Shown one piece after another: positions 45,944-60,931 of a DNA stretch of 64,000 nt. The number at the start of each line of letters is the position of its first letter. The first letter of the stretch is position 1. Source of the stretch: Pseudomonas sp. Tri1 (GTDB lineage Bacteria > Pseudomonadota > Gammaproteobacteria > Pseudomonadales > Pseudomonadaceae); the NCBI RefSeq assembly GCF_017968885.1, contig NZ_CP072913.1, positions 6,643,951-6,707,950 on the forward strand, in the 5' to 3' direction. The notes under the pieces are model-generated. The model ran no database searches, was not told the DNA's origin, and saw nothing but the letters and a program-made list of their open reading frames with translations. A program made the translations under genes and the position numbers.

Positions 45944-47311
45944 TTAGCTTTTCTTGATTTTGACCGGGCGCTTCCAGCCATCGATATTGCGCTGACGCGC
46001 GCGTGCCACAGCCAATTGGGACTTATCCACATCCTGATTGATGGTCGAACCCGCAGCCGTGTTTGACCCATCACCGATAGTCACGGGGGCTACCAACGAG
46101 TTGTTGGAGCCGATGAACACGTCTTCCCCAATGGTCGTGCGGTACTTATTGGCACCATCGTAATTGCAGGTGATGGTCCCGGCGCCGATATTGGTACGAG
46201 CGCCGATTTCCGCGTCCCCCAGATAGGTCAAGTGACCGGCCTTGGCCCCTTCGCCCATGTGAGCGTTCTTCAGCTCGACAAAGTTACCCACATGGGCGCG
46301 GGCGTCCAGCACGGTGCCGGGACGCAGGCGGGCAAACGGGCCGGCGTCGCTACCCTCCCCCATGACCGCACCGTCGAGGTGACTGTTGGCCTTGATCACC
46401 ACGCCTTTGCGCAGGGTGCTGTCCTTGATCACGCAGTTCGGGCCGATGACCACGTCGTCTTCGATGACGACTTTGCCTTCAAGGATAACGTTGATGTCGA
46501 TGACCACGTCGCGACCCACGCTGACTTCACCGCGCACGTCGAAACGGGCCGGGTCGCGCAGGGTCACGCCTTGCGCCATCAGGCGGCGGGCGGCACGCAA
46601 TTGATAGTGGCGCTCCAACTCGGCCAGTTGCCGGCGATCATTGGCGCCCTGCACTTCCATGGCGTCCAGCGGCTGCTCGGTGGCGACCACCAGGCCGTCG
46701 TTGACCGCCATGGCAATCACGTCGGTCAGGTAGTACTCGCCCTGGGCGTTGTTGTTCGATAGACGACTCATCCAGTCAGCCAGGCGCTCAGCCGGTACGG
46801 CAAGAATCCCGGTGTTGCCTTCGGTGATCGCGCGCTGAGTTTCATTGGCATCCTTCTGCTCGACGATGGCGGTCACTTGGCCGTCAACATTACGCACGAT
46901 GCGGCCATAGCCAGTGGGGTCGTCCAGCTCGACGGTCAACAAGCCCAACTGTTGTGGAGCTGCGTGCCTGAGCAGGCGCTGCAAGGTATCGACTTCTATA
47001 AGTGGCACGTCGCCGTAGAGAATCAGTACCGTGTCGGCGGTAATGAATGGCACGGCCTGGGCCACGGCATGGCCGGTCCCCAGTTGTTTATCCTGCAATA
47101 CGAAATTCAGATCATCAGCCGCCAGGCGCTGGCGCACCGCATCGGCGCCATGGCCGATCACCACGTGGATGCGCTGTGGATCAAGTTGCCGGGCGCTGTG
47201 GATAACATGGCCAAGCATGGAGTTGCCGGCTACCGGGTGCAGGACCTTGGGCAGCGCCGAACGCATGCGGGTGCCTTGACCGGCCGCGAGGATAACGATT
47301 TCGAGAGACAT
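45944..47311 (-). CDS. glmU: Bifunctional UDP-N-acetylglucosamine pyrophosphorylase / glucosamine-1-phosphate acetyltransferase
   Basis: 455 residues. N-terminal uridyltransferase [19 protein letters not shown] and [12 protein letters not shown]-terminal left-handed beta helix with hexapeptide repeats ([44 protein letters not shown]). It makes UDP-GlcNAc, downstream of GlmS. Lies downstream of the atp operon, separated by a terminator hairpin. Confidence 0.97.
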   Translation of the reverse strand: MSLEIVILAAGQGTRMRSALPKVLHPVAGNSMLGHVIHSARQLDPQRIHVVIGHGADAVRQRLAADDLNFVLQDKQLGTGHAVAQAVPFITADTVLILYGDVPLIEVDTLQRLLRHAAPQQLGLLTVELDDPTGYGRIVRNVDGQVTAIVEQKDANETQRAITEGNTGILAVPAERLADWMSRLSNNNAQGEYYLTDVIAMAVNDGLVVATEQPLDAMEVQGANDRRQLAELERHYQLRAARRLMAQGVTLRDPARFDVRGEVSVGRDVVIDINVILEGKVVIEDDVVIGPNCVIKDSTLRKGVVIKANSHLDGAVMGEGSDAGPFARLRPGTVLDARAHVGNFVELKNAHMGEGAKAGHLTYLGDAEIGARTNIGAGTITCNYDGANKYRTTIGEDVFIGSNNSLVAPVTIGDGSNTAAGSTINQDVDKSQLAVARARQRNIDGWKRPVKIKKS

Positions 47312-47371
47312 GACTGGCTACCAATCCTGGGTGGTCAGCGGCTGTGACCAGAAGATGAATGTCGGGAAAAG

Positions 47372-47399
47372 AAAAAGGGTAGCCGAGGCTACCCTTTTT
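47372..47399. terminator. Terminator of the atp operon
   Basis: AAAAAGGGTAGC-CGAG-GCTACCCTTTTT, a strong stem with A/T tracts on both sides, working in either direction. Located 27 bases after the atpC stop and before glmU. Confidence 0.92.
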
Positions 47400-47425
47400 A
47401 ATCAATCGCACAGGAAGCAGACAGC

Positions 47426-47851
47426 TTAGCCGCCAAACTTCTTGCGGATCTGCTGGACGGTGCGCAGCTGGGCTGCGGCCTCGGCCAGACGTGCAGCAGC
47501 AGAACCGTAATCGAACTCCGCGCCTCGCTCGTGCAGGGCCTTCTCGGCAGCCTTGACGGCTTCCTGAGCGGAGGCTTCGTCCAGGTCGGCAGCACGTTGC
47601 ACAGTGTCGGCAAGGACCTTGACCATGTTCGGCTGAACCTCGAGGAAACCACCGGAGATGTAGTACACCTCGGCTTCCCCGCCCTGCTTGATCAAGCGGA
47701 TCGGACCTGGTTTCAGATTAGTGATCAGCGGTGCGTGACCCAGAGCGATACCAAGATCACCCAGCTCACCATGCGCAATCACCATCTCGACCAGACCGGA
47801 GAAGATTTCCCCTTCCGCACTGACGATATCGCAATGGACTGTCATAGCCAT
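47426..47851 (-). CDS. atpC: ATP synthase epsilon subunit
   Basis: 141 residues. [35 protein letters not shown] and the C-terminal two-helix region match AtpC. Rotor-stalk subunit of F1 that also inhibits ATP hydrolysis. Last gene of the atp operon, followed by the terminator hairpin. Confidence 0.96.
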   Translation of the reverse strand: MAMTVHCDIVSAEGEIFSGLVEMVIAHGELGDLGIALGHAPLITNLKPGPIRLIKQGGEAEVYYISGGFLEVQPNMVKVLADTVQRAADLDEASAQEAVKAAEKALHERGAEFDYGSAAARLAEAAAQLRTVQQIRKKFGG

Positions 47852-47896
47852 CTGATTGCCTCAACCTAAATTAGCGCCCGTTGCCGGGCGCCGGGA

Positions 47897-49300
<1,404 letters not shown>

Positions 49301-50161
49301 TTAAACCGCGGCAGCGCCGCCGACGATTTCCGAGATCTCTTGGGTGATCGCAGCCTGACGCGCCTTGTTGTAGATCAGCTGCAAATCGCTGATCAAATCA
49401 CCGGCGTTGTCGGTAGCGTTCTTCATCGCGATCATCCGCGCTGCTTGTTCAGCTGCGTTGTTCTCGACCACCGCCTGGTACACCTGCGACTCCACGTAGC
49501 GGACCATCAAGCCGTCAAGCAGCTCCTTGGCATCCGGTTCGTAGAGATAGTCCCAGTGGTGCTTGAGTTCCTGTTCCGGGGTCGCCACCAGTGGGATCAA
49601 TTGCTCCACGGTAGGCTGTTGCGTCATGGTGTTGATGAACTTGTTGGATACCACGGACAGGCGGTCAATCCGGCCTTCCAGGTAAGCATCCAGCATCACC
49701 TTGACGCTGCCGATCAGATCATTGATCGACGGCTCTTCACCCAGGTGGTTGATAGCGGCAACGACGTTACCGCCGAAGTTGCGGAAGAAAGCCGCACCCT
49801 TGCTACCAATCACGCACAGATCGATCTCGACGCCTTGTTCGCGGTTTACAGCCATGTCCTTGACCAGGGCCTTGAACAGGTTGGTGTTCAAGCCACCACA
49901 CAGACCACGGTCACTGCTCACCACGACGTAACCGACGCGCTTGATAGCACGGTCGATCATGAACGGGTGGCGATATTCCGGGTTGGCGTTGGCCAGATGA
50001 CCAATAACCTGGCGGATGCGCTCCGCATAAGGGCGGCTAGCAGCCATGCGCATTTGTGCCTTGCGCATTTTGCTGACCGCCACTTTTTCCATGGCGCTGG
50101 TAATTTTTTGCGTGCTTTTGATGCTCGCAATCTTACTGCGAATCTCTTTTGCGCCTGCCAT
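49301..50161 (-). CDS. atpG: ATP synthase gamma subunit
   Basis: 286 residues. N-terminal helix [31 protein letters not shown] region, [11 protein letters not shown] in the middle and the C-terminal helix [15 protein letters not shown]: the rotor shaft of F1. Confidence 0.97.
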   Translation of the reverse strand: MAGAKEIRSKIASIKSTQKITSAMEKVAVSKMRKAQMRMAASRPYAERIRQVIGHLANANPEYRHPFMIDRAIKRVGYVVVSSDRGLCGGLNTNLFKALVKDMAVNREQGVEIDLCVIGSKGAAFFRNFGGNVVAAINHLGEEPSINDLIGSVKVMLDAYLEGRIDRLSVVSNKFINTMTQQPTVEQLIPLVATPEQELKHHWDYLYEPDAKELLDGLMVRYVESQVYQAVVENNAAEQAARMIAMKNATDNAGDLISDLQLIYNKARQAAITQEISEIVGGAAAV

Positions 50162-50211
50162 GTAACACCTATCAGGTTAGCAAGCGGGAGCCTTGCGACT
50201 CCCGCTGCGGC

Positions 50212-51756
50212 TTACCAGGTTTGGGTGGCCTTGAACTTCTCGATACCGGCTTTCATGCCAGCGTCGATTTCGTCATTGAAGTCACCCTTCACGTTGATCT
50301 TGGCCAACAAGTCGGCGTGATCGCGGTTGAAGTAAGCAATCAGCGCTTGTTCAAAGCTGCCGACCTTGGCGATTTCAACGTCAGTCAGGAACCCACGCTC
50401 AGCGGCATACAGCGACAGCGCCATGTCAGCGATCGACATTGGTGCGTATTGCTTCTGCTTCATCAGCTCGGTAACGCGCTGACCATGCTCAAGTTGCTTA
50501 CGGGTCGCTTCGTCCAGGTCAGAAGCGAACTGGGCGAATGCCGCCAGTTCACGGTACTGAGCCAGGGCGGTACGGATGCCACCGGACAGCTTCTTGATGA
50601 TCTTGGTCTGAGCGGCACCACCCACACGGGATACCGAAACACCGGCGTTCACAGCAGGACGGATCCCGGAGTTGAACATGGCCGATTCCAGGAAGATCTG
50701 ACCGTCGGTGATGGAAATCACGTTGGTCGGAACGAACGCGGAAACGTCGCCAGCCTGGGTTTCGATGATCGGCAGTGCGGTCAGGGAACCGGTTTTGCCG
50801 GTCACTGCGCCGTTGGTGAACTTCTCTACGTACTCTTCCGAAACGCGGGATGCGCGCTCCAGCAGACGGGAGTGGAGATAGAACACGTCGCCTGGGTAAG
50901 CTTCACGGCCTGGTGGACGGCGCAGCAGCAGGGAGATCTGGCGATAAGCCACTGCCTGCTTGGACAGATCGTCATAAACGATCAGCGCGTCTTCACCGCG
51001 GTCGCGGAAGTATTCGCCCATGGTGCAACCGGAGTACGGTGCCAGGAACTGCAGCGCAGGAGATTCCGAAGCACTGGCAGCCACGATGATCGTGTTGGCC
51101 AGGGCACCGTTTTCTTCCAGCTTGCGAACCACGTTGGCGATGGTCGATTGCTTCTGACCGATGGCTACGTAGACGCAGAAAATGCCGCTGTTCTTCTGGT
51201 TGATGATCGCGTCGATCGCCAGAGCGGTCTTACCGATCTGACGGTCACCGATGATCAGCTCACGCTGGCCACGGCCGACTGGGATCATGGCATCGACTGC
51301 CTTGTAGCCAGTCTGTACAGGCTGGTCTACCGACTTACGCCAGATCACGCCTGGAGCAACTTTCTCGACCGCGTCGGTCTCGGTGTTGTTCAGCGGACCT
51401 TTGCCGTCAACAGGGTTACCCAATGCGTCGACCACGCGACCCAGCAGTTCCTTACCAACCGGAACTTCGAGGATGCGGCCGGTGCACTTGGCGCTCATGC
51501 CTTCGGCCAGCGACTGGTAGGAGCCCAGTACAACGGCACCTACGGAGTCTTGCTCCAGGTTGAGGGCCATACCGTAGACGCCGCCCGGAAACTCGATCAT
51601 CTCGCCGTACATGACGTCGGCCAGACCGTGAATCCGCACGATACCGTCAGATACGCTGACGACAGTGCCTTCGTTACGGGCTTGGGAGGTCACATCGAGC
51701 TTGTCGATGCGGCCCTTGATAATTTCACTTATTTCGGAAGGATTGAGTTGCTGCAT
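50212..51756 (-). CDS. atpA: ATP synthase alpha subunit
   Basis: 514 residues. [17 protein letters not shown] start, nucleotide loop [23 protein letters not shown] motif. Non-catalytic nucleotide-binding F1 subunit. Twenty-one bases after atpH. Confidence 0.97.
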   Translation of the reverse strand: MQQLNPSEISEIIKGRIDKLDVTSQARNEGTVVSVSDGIVRIHGLADVMYGEMIEFPGGVYGMALNLEQDSVGAVVLGSYQSLAEGMSAKCTGRILEVPVGKELLGRVVDALGNPVDGKGPLNNTETDAVEKVAPGVIWRKSVDQPVQTGYKAVDAMIPVGRGQRELIIGDRQIGKTALAIDAIINQKNSGIFCVYVAIGQKQSTIANVVRKLEENGALANTIIVAASASESPALQFLAPYSGCTMGEYFRDRGEDALIVYDDLSKQAVAYRQISLLLRRPPGREAYPGDVFYLHSRLLERASRVSEEYVEKFTNGAVTGKTGSLTALPIIETQAGDVSAFVPTNVISITDGQIFLESAMFNSGIRPAVNAGVSVSRVGGAAQTKIIKKLSGGIRTALAQYRELAAFAQFASDLDEATRKQLEHGQRVTELMKQKQYAPMSIADMALSLYAAERGFLTDVEIAKVGSFEQALIAYFNRDHADLLAKINVKGDFNDEIDAGMKAGIEKFKATQTW

Positions 51757-51777
51757 TGCTCTGCTGCCCCTTCAAAC

Positions 51778-52314
51778 TCAAGATTTCAATGCTTCGGCAA
51801 GTTTCGCGATTTTGCCGCGAATCGAGCCATCGATAACCAGGTCGCCGGCGCGGATTACAACGCCCCCTATCAGGGACTTGTCTTCCTCGACTTGCAGGCG
51901 CACTTCCCGGTTGAGTCGTGCACTGAGAACCTTGGCGAGTTTGTCTTGCTGTTCTTGGTTCAATGCAAAAGCACTGGTCACTTCCACGTCTACCGACTTC
52001 TCTTGCTCGGCCTTGTACAGGTCGAACAGGGCGGCGATCTCCGGCAGAAGCGGGAGACGGTCGTTTTCGGCAACGACGTGAATGAAATTCTGTGCCTTGA
52101 CATCGAACTTGTCGCCGCACACGTCAATGAACGTGGCGGCCTTTTGTGCGCTCGTCAGTCGCGGGGCCTTGAGCACGCGCTGCATGGTGTCGTCTTGCGA
52201 CACCGCTGCTGCCAGGCCGAGCATGGCTGACCAATTGGCCAGTTGCTGGTGGGCCTGAGCGTGCTCGAAGGCCGCCTTAGCGTAAGGTCGGGCCAACGTG
52301 GTCAGTTCTGCCAT
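51778..52314 (-). CDS. atpH: ATP synthase delta subunit
   Basis: 178 residues. [14 protein letters not shown] at the N-terminus and [22 protein letters not shown] near the C-terminus are the OSCP/delta signatures. Joins F1 to the b stalk. Confidence 0.96.
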   Translation of the reverse strand: MAELTTLARPYAKAAFEHAQAHQQLANWSAMLGLAAAVSQDDTMQRVLKAPRLTSAQKAATFIDVCGDKFDVKAQNFIHVVAENDRLPLLPEIAALFDLYKAEQEKSVDVEVTSAFALNQEQQDKLAKVLSARLNREVRLQVEEDKSLIGGVVIRAGDLVIDGSIRGKIAKLAEALKS

Positions 52315-52326
52315 GATCGCCCTCGC

Positions 52327-52797
52327 TTAGATTTCAGCAGCCAGTTTGTTTACCAGCTCTGCGTGCGCGTTTTGATCGATTGTGGCACCCAGGATCTTCG
52401 AAGCACCGCCAACGGCCAGGGCACCCACTTGGGCACGCAGCGCGTCTTTGACACTGTTGAGTTCCTGTTCGATCTCGGCTTGAGCCTGAGCCTTCACACG
52501 GTCAGCTTCGACGCGAGCCTGTTCACGGGCTTCGTCGACAATCTGGGTACCGCGTTTCTTGGCTTGCTCGATGATTTCAGCTGCCTGAGCTTTCGCTTCG
52601 CGCAGTTGCTGACCCACTTTTTCATGGGCCAACTCCAGGTCGCGAGCTGCACGGCTGGCAGCGTCCAGACCATCAGCGATCTTCTTTTGACGTTCGTGCA
52701 ATGCCGCAATGACCGGAGGCCATACGAACTTCATGCAGAACAGTACAAAAATCAGGAACGCAACGGACTGGCCAATCAGGGTCGCATTAATGTTCAC
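52327..52797 (-). CDS. atpF: ATP synthase b subunit
   Basis: 156 residues. One N-terminal membrane helix ([17 protein letters not shown]) and a long charged Ala/Glu/Lys-rich helix: the peripheral stalk. Twelve bases precede atpH. Confidence 0.96.
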   Translation of the reverse strand: MNINATLIGQSVAFLIFVLFCMKFVWPPVIAALHERQKKIADGLDAASRAARDLELAHEKVGQQLREAKAQAAEIIEQAKKRGTQIVDEAREQARVEADRVKAQAQAEIEQELNSVKDALRAQVGALAVGGASKILGATIDQNAHAELVNKLAAEI

Positions 52798-52855
52798 GCC
52801 AACACCTCGCAGTTACGTTGTCCATCACACCAATCTACTCGAGACATCCGAGTAA

Positions 52856-53128
<273 letters not shown>

Positions 53129-53244
53129 TTACGTCGTATGGTTTAGGTTTTTTAGATTAAAGCGGTAAAACAAATCGTTTCATGCCCTGGTCGGGCCCCT
53201 TCCCGTTTGACCGGGAAGGAACATCAGACTAGTCGAGACTGGCC

Positions 53245-54538
<1,294 letters not shown>

Positions 54539-54686
54539 CGCTTCTGCTCTCCAAGAGTCGGCCGCCATAATTCAATAACTTGGCATAATTTGTGCCGACA
54601 AAATGCGCGCAGAGTATAGGGGCGGTTCTGCCCCTATTCAACTGCCAGGTAGTGATTTCCGACTGCGCGCTACAAGAGCAATTGTT

Positions 54687-55559
54687 TCAGCGAATGTGCG
54701 CAAGGACACCCTGCAGCTCATCGAGGGAGTTATAACCGATCACCAATTGCCCTTTGCCCTTCTTACCGTGGCGGATCTGCACCGCAGAGCCCAGGCGCTC
54801 GGCCAGGCGCTGTTCCAGGCGAGCGATATCAGGATCGATTTTGGGGGCTTCGACGGGGGCCGGTTTGCCGCTGAGCCACTGACGAACCAGTGCCTCGGTT
54901 TGGCGCACAGTCAGGCCTCGTGCGACAACATGTCGCGCCCCTTCAACTTGTTGATTTTCCGGCAAACCGAGCAACGCCCGGGCATGACCCATTTCCAGAT
55001 CGCCATGGGACAGCATGGTCTTGATGACTTCCGGCAACGCAATCAGGCGCAACAGGTTGGCCACCGTCACGCGGGACTTGCCCACCGCCTCGGCGACCTG
55101 TTGCTGAGTCAGCTGGAACTCCTGCTGCAAACGCTGCAGGGCTACGGCCTCTTCAATCGGGTTGAGGTCTTCACGCTGGATGTTCTCGATCAGCGCCATG
55201 GCGATGGCGGTTTCATCCGGCACATCGCGAACCATCGCCGGAATGGTTTCCTGGCCAGCCTGCTGGCTTGCGCGCCAGCGGCGTTCGCCGGCGATGATCT
55301 CGAAACGCCCGTTGGCAATCGGACGCACCACGATCGGCTGCATGACGCCCTGGCTCTTGATCGACTGGGCCAGCTCTTCCAGGGCCTGGGGGTCCATGTC
55401 CCGGCGCGGTTGATATTTGCCGCGCTGGATCAGGTCCAGCGGCAGGTGCTGCAACTCGCGCTGGTCGACCTGTACGGCCTGCTCTTCCAGCGAGCTGACA
55501 GTGGGACCACTGAGCAGTGCATCCAGTCCACGTCCGAGACCTCGTTTCTTGACGGCCAT
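54687..55559 (-). CDS. parB: Chromosome partitioning protein ParB
   Basis: 290 residues. GRGLDALLSG start, the CTPase/ParB box ERRWRASQQAG, helix-turn-helix QQVAEAVGKSRVTVANLLRL and a C-terminal dimer domain (KKGKGQLVIGYNSLDEL). Binds parS near the origin; three parS-type sites occur in this window. Ten bases after parA. Confidence 0.97.
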   Translation of the reverse strand: MAVKKRGLGRGLDALLSGPTVSSLEEQAVQVDQRELQHLPLDLIQRGKYQPRRDMDPQALEELAQSIKSQGVMQPIVVRPIANGRFEIIAGERRWRASQQAGQETIPAMVRDVPDETAIAMALIENIQREDLNPIEEAVALQRLQQEFQLTQQQVAEAVGKSRVTVANLLRLIALPEVIKTMLSHGDLEMGHARALLGLPENQQVEGARHVVARGLTVRQTEALVRQWLSGKPAPVEAPKIDPDIARLEQRLAERLGSAVQIRHGKKGKGQLVIGYNSLDELQGVLAHIR

Positions 55560-55568
55560 GGGGTTTCC

Positions 55569-56366
55569 TTAAGTTGGCTGGGCTGCAGCGGTGCGTGGGT
55601 TACGGCGTTGACGGCGAACCATCTCGCCCGCCAGGGCCAGGTAAGCCAGCGCACCACGGGATTGTTTGTCATAGGCCAGGGCCGGCATGCCGTAGCTTGG
55701 CGCTTCGGCCAGGCGGATGTTACGCGGAATGACCGTGTCGTAGAGCTGCTCGCCGAAGTGTTCCTTGAGCTGGGCCGATACGTCGTTCATCAGGCTCAGG
55801 CGCGGGTCGTACATGGTCCGCAGCAGGCCTTCGACTTTCAGTTCCGGGTTCAGCAACTCGGCAATGCGCTTGATGTTATCCACAAGGTCGCTCAACCCTT
55901 CCAGGGCGAAGTACTCGCACTGCATGGGGATAATGACCCCATCGGCGGCCACCAGCGCGTTGAGGGTCAGCATCGACAGCGACGGCGGGCAGTCGATCAG
56001 GATGTAATCGTAGTTTTCCCGGATCGGCGCCAACGCGCTGCGCAGACGGCTTTCCTTCATCTGCATTTCCAGCAGCACCACTTCGGCCGCCGTCAAATCA
56101 CGGTTGGCCGGCAGCAGTTGATAACCGCCGTGCTCGGAGAAATGCATGGCCTGACCCAGATCGCATTCACCGATCAGTACGTCGTAAATGGAGTTTTCCA
56201 GGCCATGTTTATCCACACCGCTACCCATGGTGGCGTTGCCCTGTGGATCGAGATCGATCAACAGCACCCGACGCTTGGTCGCGACCAGGGATGCTGCGAG
56301 GTTGATACAGGTGGTGGTCTTGCCCACACCACCCTTCTGGTTCGCTATCGCGAATACCTTAGCCAT
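55569..56366 (-). CDS. parA: Chromosome partitioning ATPase ParA (Soj)
   Basis: About 265 residues. MAKVFAIANQKGGVGKTTTCINLA contains the deviant Walker A; LIDLDPQGNATMGSG and ILIDCPPSLSMLTLNAL follow. Partner of ParB in segregating origins. I use the ATG at 56366, the usual Pseudomonas start; an ATG six codons upstream is possible. Confidence 0.96.
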   Translation of the reverse strand: MAKVFAIANQKGGVGKTTTCINLAASLVATKRRVLLIDLDPQGNATMGSGVDKHGLENSIYDVLIGECDLGQAMHFSEHGGYQLLPANRDLTAAEVVLLEMQMKESRLRSALAPIRENYDYILIDCPPSLSMLTLNALVAADGVIIPMQCEYFALEGLSDLVDNIKRIAELLNPELKVEGLLRTMYDPRLSLMNDVSAQLKEHFGEQLYDTVIPRNIRLAEAPSYGMPALAYDKQSRGALAYLALAGEMVRRQRRNPRTAAAQPT

Positions 56367-56384
56367 TCTTGCTTGTGTTCCCAA

Positions 56385-57029
56385 TCATGCCGTGCGGCGC
56401 AGTATCAGCAGATGGCGTTGGCCTTGGCAACCGGGTACGGCCAGGGCGTGTTCGCTATCGAGGTGGAAGTCTGCCGGCAATGCTACCAGCTCATCGGCCG
56501 GATGAACGCCCTTCATTGCCAGCCAGCGCGTATTGGCATCGCCCAGGTGGCGAGTCCAGTTACTGAAGTTCTCCATGCTGCTGAATGCCCGGGAGATGAT
56601 CCCGTTGAACGGCTCTGCAGGCTGGAACGCTTCGACGCGGCTGTGGATAACTTGCAGGTTATCCAGTTTGAGTTCGAGTTTGACCTGGGTCAGGAAGCGG
56701 GTTTTCTTGCCGTTGCTGTCCAGGCAGGTCACTTGCGACTCAGGAAACAGGATCGCCAGCGGGATTCCCGGCATGCCGCCGCCACTGCCCACATCGAGCC
56801 AACGACCGTTTTCGATGAAGGACATGACGCTCAGGCTGTCGAGCAGATGGCGGGAGACCATTTCATCCGGATCGCGCACTGCGGTCAGGTTGTAGGCCTT
56901 GTTCCATTTGATCAACAACGCCAGGTAGCCCAGCAATTGCGCGTGCTGGGCCTCGCTCAGGCTGACGCCGAGCTGACGGGCACCTGTGGATAACTCTTCG
57001 GCGTGTTGCAAGGTGACCATCGAACTCAA
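56385..57029 (-). CDS. rsmG: 16S rRNA (guanine-527-N7)-methyltransferase
   Basis: 214 residues. SAM-binding [42 protein letters not shown] is the RsmG block. The TTG at 57029, overlapping the mnmG stop, has GGAG eight bases upstream and is preferred; ATG 57020 is three codons inside. Confidence 0.95.
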   Translation of the reverse strand: MSSMVTLQHAEELSTGARQLGVSLSEAQHAQLLGYLALLIKWNKAYNLTAVRDPDEMVSRHLLDSLSVMSFIENGRWLDVGSGGGMPGIPLAILFPESQVTCLDSNGKKTRFLTQVKLELKLDNLQVIHSRVEAFQPAEPFNGIISRAFSSMENFSNWTRHLGDANTRWLAMKGVHPADELVALPADFHLDSEHALAVPGCQGQRHLLILRRTA

Positions 57030-58921
57030 GCGCTTTGCTCCAACTGACGGCCCGCGCCGCGTTTTTTCAAATGAATCATCAACAGCGAAATGGCCGCCGG
57101 GGTCACACCTGGGATGCGTGAAGCCTGGCCCAGCGTCTCTGGACGGGTTGCGCCGAGCTTGCTCTGGATTTCTTTCGACAACCCGGAAATGCCCGTGTAA
57201 TCGATATCCACAGGCAGCTTCGTGTCCTCGCTGGCGCGCAGGCGGGCGATTTCGTCCTGCTGGCGGTCGATGTAACCGGCGTATTTGGTCTTGATCTCGA
57301 CCTGTTCGGCCACCTGCGGATCTTCCGCTCCCTGACCGGTCACTTCCACCAGCCCGGCGTAATCGATTTCCGGGCGACTCAACAGGTTGAGCAAGTTGTA
57401 TTCATGGGTCAGCGGTGTGCCGAATTTCTCCGCGATAGCATCGCCTTGCTCGGTACCGGGACGAACCCAGGTGCTTTTCAGGCGTTGCTCTTCGAGCTCG
57501 ATACTTTCGCGTTTGGTGCAGAACGCGGCCCAACGCACGTCATCCACCAACCCTAGCTCACGACCTTTTTCGGTCAGGCGCAGGTCGGCGTTGTCTTCTC
57601 GCAGGATCAGCCGATATTCGGCGCGGGAGGTGAACATCCGATACGGTTCCTGAGTGCCCAGGGTTATCAGGTCGTCCACGAGCACACCGATGTACGCCTC
57701 ATCGCGACGCGGGCACCAGCTGTCTTTGCCCTGGGCACGCAACGCAGCGTTGGCCCCGGCCAACAACCCTTGGGCGCCGGCCTCTTCGTAACCGGTGGTG
57801 CCGTTGATTTGCCCGGCGAAGAACAGGCCGCCAATGACCTTTGTTTCCAGGCTGTACTTCAGGTCACGCGGGTCGAAGTAATCGTATTCGATGGCGTAAC
57901 CCGGGCGAACAATGTGAGCGTTTTCCATGCCGCGAATCGATTGGACGATCTGCAGTTGCACATCGAACGGCAAGGACGTGGAGATTCCGTTCGGGTACAG
58001 CTCATGAGTCGTCAGGCCTTCCGGCTCGATGAAGACCTGGTGGCTTTGCTTGTCGGCAAACCGATGGATCTTGTCTTCGATCGATGGGCAATAACGCGGG
58101 CCGATGCCTTCGATCACACCGGAGTACATCGGCGAGCGATCCAGGTTGGCAGCGATGATTTCATGGGTGCGTGCGTTGGTATGGGTGATCCAGCAGCTCA
58201 CCTGCTTGGGGTGCTGGGCTTTCGATCCCATGAACGACATCACCGGAATCGGCGTATCGCCCGGTTGTTCGGTCATCACCGAGAAATCCACAGACCGGCC
58301 ATCGATACGCGGTGGGGTGCCGGTTTTCAGCCGGCCAACGCGCAAGGGCAATTCACGCAGGCGCTGGGCCAGGGCGATCGATGGCGGATCGCCGGCACGG
58401 CCGCCGGAATAGTTCTGCATCCCAATGTGGATAAGTCCGCCGAGGAAGGTCCCAGTTGTCAGCACCACGGAATCGGCGAAGAAACGCAGGCCCATTTGCG
58501 TAACGACACCGCGTACCTGGTCCTGCTCGACGATCAGATCATCGGCCGCCTGTTGAAATATCCACAGGTTCGGCTGGTTTTCCAGGATTTCGCGCACGGC
58601 GGCCTTGTACAGGACACGGTCGGCCTGGGCACGTGTAGCCCGTACCGCCGGGCCTTTGCGGCTGTTCAATACACGAAACTGGATACCACCTTTATCGGTA
58701 GCCATGGCCATCGCACCGCCGAGGGCGTCGATTTCCTTGACCAGATGGCTTTTTCCGATCCCACCAATGGCGGGGTTGCAGCTCATGGCACCGAGGGTTT
58801 CCACGTTATGCGTCAGCAACAGGGTCTTTGCTCCCATGCGTGCTGATGCAAGTGCTGCCTCGGTACCGGCATGACCGCCGCCGATGACGATCACTTCAAA
58901 ACGGGAAGGGAAATCCACCAC
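57026..58921 (-). CDS. mnmG: tRNA uridine 5-carboxymethylaminomethyl modification enzyme MnmG
   Basis: 631 residues. FAD motif [41 protein letters not shown], and [19 protein letters not shown]. Acts with MnmE on wobble uridine 34 of tRNAs. A DnaA-box-rich region lies upstream, a position often linked to origin activity. Confidence 0.97.
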   Translation of the reverse strand: MVDFPSRFEVIVIGGGHAGTEAALASARMGAKTLLLTHNVETLGAMSCNPAIGGIGKSHLVKEIDALGGAMAMATDKGGIQFRVLNSRKGPAVRATRAQADRVLYKAAVREILENQPNLWIFQQAADDLIVEQDQVRGVVTQMGLRFFADSVVLTTGTFLGGLIHIGMQNYSGGRAGDPPSIALAQRLRELPLRVGRLKTGTPPRIDGRSVDFSVMTEQPGDTPIPVMSFMGSKAQHPKQVSCWITHTNARTHEIIAANLDRSPMYSGVIEGIGPRYCPSIEDKIHRFADKQSHQVFIEPEGLTTHELYPNGISTSLPFDVQLQIVQSIRGMENAHIVRPGYAIEYDYFDPRDLKYSLETKVIGGLFFAGQINGTTGYEEAGAQGLLAGANAALRAQGKDSWCPRRDEAYIGVLVDDLITLGTQEPYRMFTSRAEYRLILREDNADLRLTEKGRELGLVDDVRWAAFCTKRESIELEEQRLKSTWVRPGTEQGDAIAEKFGTPLTHEYNLLNLLSRPEIDYAGLVEVTGQGAEDPQVAEQVEIKTKYAGYIDRQQDEIARLRASEDTKLPVDIDYTGISGLSKEIQSKLGATRPETLGQASRIPGVTPAAISLLMIHLKKRGAGRQLEQSA

Positions 58922-59040
58922 GCACCTCGTGCCTGCTTAATTCAGGTAATTCGGAAATTAGGTCTTGAGCCTGGCCAGAGCGTTTTTCGAGCCAGGTCAG
59001 CAAGTATAGGGACTTCCCCTTTCCTAAAGAACCCTTTGCA

Positions 59041-59400
59041 CAAAATTTAACCAGCTGTGGAAAACTCACGGTTAAAGAAATTAAAAAGAAAGAAATTTAT
59101 AAAACCTTTGTTTTTATGTTTATTCTTACTGAGCCACCTATCTGTGGATAAACCTATACAGACCTTTATTTTCAATATGTACAGAGATTCAAAACCCTGT
59201 GGTCAGGTGGCCATGAGAGGGTTGGATAACCGGTGTAAGCCTGTGGATGAATGGGCCTGTTATCCACAGAGGCGGTTATCTTCTGGTTTGAAGGGGGGTT
59301 ATCAACCGACCTCAGTGCCAGTTATTCACAGGGCTTAATCCACAGAAATCCGCTGCCTGCCGGGCAGGCACAGCTCCACAGACAAGCCGCCATGAGTGGC
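59041..59400. other. DnaA-box cluster between mnmG and mnmE (secondary origin-like region)
   Basis: Exact boxes TGTGGATAA at 59143 and TTATCCACA at 59260; near matches TGTGGATGA at 59242, TTATTCACA at 59322 and TAATCCACA at 59337. An AT-rich stretch covers about 59040-59180. No gene is supported in 58922-59481. A second cluster of this kind has been noted in Pseudomonas genomes. Whether it initiates replication cannot be told from sequence. Confidence 0.6.
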
Positions 59401-59420
59401 AATCGTTCTAAATAGGAAGG

Positions 59421-59470
59421 AAACCGGGTCTGCTTCAGCTCGATAGCCGTTCGGGAGCAGCCCGGTTTTT
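59421..59470. terminator. Hairpin downstream of mnmE
   Basis: AAACCGGGTCTGCT and AGCAGCCCGGTTT pair around a 21-base loop, ending in TTTTT on the + strand and TTT on the - strand. Eleven bases beyond the mnmE stop. Confidence 0.6.
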
Positions 59471-59481
59471 AGGGAAGGGGT

Positions 59482-60852
59482 CTATTTGCCGATGCAGAAG
59501 CTGGAAAAAATCCGCCCCAGCAGGTCATCGGAGCTGAAGGCGCCGGTGATTTCTCCCAGGGCATGTTGAGCCTGGCGCAAATCTTCGGCCAGCAGCTCGC
59601 CGGCCCCCGCCAGGGTCAGTTGTGCGCGACCGTGCTCCAGCGCCGCACTGGCGTGGCGCAACGCTTCAAGGTGCCGCCGGCGGGCACTGAAGCTGCTTTC
59701 TGCCGTTTGCTCATAGCCCATGCAGGCCTTGAGGTGTTCGCGCAGCAATTCCAAGCCTTCTCCTGCGGACTTCGCACTCAGGCTGATGGTCACGTGGCCA
59801 TCGTCGCTGACTTCAAGAACAATCGCTTCCCCGCTCAAATCGGCCTTGTTGCGGATCAAGGTGACTTTGGCCGGATCCGGGCGGACTTCGAGGAATTCCG
59901 GCCACAAGGCAAATGGATCGTCCGCTTCCGGGGCAGTGGCATCCACCACCAGCAACACGCGGTCAGCCTCGCCAATGGCCTTTAAAGCTCGTTCAACCCC
60001 GATTTTTTCCACCTGGTCGTCGGTATCTCGCAGACCTGCGGTATCCACCACATGCAGTGGCATGCCATCGATGTGGATATGTTCGCGCAAGATATCCCGC
60101 GTGGTGCCGGCAATCTCCGTGACAATTGCAGCCTCACGGCCGGCCAAGGCGTTCAAGAGGCTGGATTTTCCAGCGTTGGGTCGTCCGGCGATTACCACGG
60201 TCATACCGTCGCGCAACAGGGCTCCCTGCCCCGCCTCACGCAGTACTGTGGATAACTCATCGCGCACTTTGTCGAGCATGCTCAGCACGTGGCCGTCGGC
60301 GAGAAAGTCGATTTCCTCTTCGGGGAAGTCGATCGCCGCCTCGACGTAGATCCGCAGACTAATCAATTGCTCGGTAAGGTTATGCACACGCTGGGAAAAC
60401 GCACCCTGCAAGGAACGCAGCGCATTGCGTGCGGCCTGTGCAGAACTGGCTTCGATCAAATCGGCAATGGCTTCAGCCTGGGCGAGGTCGAGCTTGTCAT
60501 TGAGGAACGCCTGTTCACTGAATTCACCTGGCCTGGCCAGGCGGCAGCCCAGCTCCAGGCAGCGCTTGAGCAACATGTCCAGCACGATCGGGCCGCCATG
60601 TCCCTGCAGCTCCAGCACGTCCTCACCGGTAAACGAGTTGGGCCCCGGGAAATACAAGGCCAGGCCTTCATCCAGCACCTGCTGGTCTTCACTGAAGAAC
60701 GGCCCGTAGTGAGCAAATCGCGGCTTGAGTTCACGACCGCTGATAGCCTTGGCTGCGACGCTGGCCAAGGGCCCGGAAATACGGACGATGCCGACGCCGC
60801 CACGCCCTTGGGCAGTGGCAACGGCGGCGATGGTTTCACGAGGTGCGCTCAT
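59482..60852 (-). CDS. mnmE: tRNA modification GTPase MnmE
   Basis: 456 residues. N-terminal folate-binding domain ([25 protein letters not shown]), inserted G domain with [16 protein letters not shown] and NKAD, and the C-terminal catalytic cysteine in FCIGK. Partner of MnmG. ATG 60852 begins the usual MSAPRETI; a codon six upstream is in frame. Confidence 0.96.
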   Translation of the reverse strand: MSAPRETIAAVATAQGRGGVGIVRISGPLASVAAKAISGRELKPRFAHYGPFFSEDQQVLDEGLALYFPGPNSFTGEDVLELQGHGGPIVLDMLLKRCLELGCRLARPGEFSEQAFLNDKLDLAQAEAIADLIEASSAQAARNALRSLQGAFSQRVHNLTEQLISLRIYVEAAIDFPEEEIDFLADGHVLSMLDKVRDELSTVLREAGQGALLRDGMTVVIAGRPNAGKSSLLNALAGREAAIVTEIAGTTRDILREHIHIDGMPLHVVDTAGLRDTDDQVEKIGVERALKAIGEADRVLLVVDATAPEADDPFALWPEFLEVRPDPAKVTLIRNKADLSGEAIVLEVSDDGHVTISLSAKSAGEGLELLREHLKACMGYEQTAESSFSARRRHLEALRHASAALEHGRAQLTLAGAGELLAEDLRQAQHALGEITGAFSSDDLLGRIFSSFCIGK

Positions 60853-60883
60853 AAACCGGTATCCAGACAAAAGTGGCAGATAG

Positions 60884-60910
60884 CAAAACGCCCCACTAGG
60901 GGGCGTTTTG
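60884..60910. terminator. Terminator between yidC and mnmE
   Basis: CAAAACGCCCC and its complement GGGGCGTTTTG around a short CTAG-type loop, with T tracts in both directions. It separates the yidC group from mnmE. Confidence 0.9.
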
Positions 60911-60931
60911 TGTGGTTATCCACAGAGCAAG

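Noticed and set aside
50149..52230. Long open frame antisense to atpA and atpH (693 codons)
   Set aside because: Same reason; codon-bias shadow of the ATP synthase genes, no ribosome site.
54603..56993. Long open frame antisense to parB, parA and rsmG (796 codons)
   Set aside because: Spans three known genes on the other strand; no recognisable protein features.
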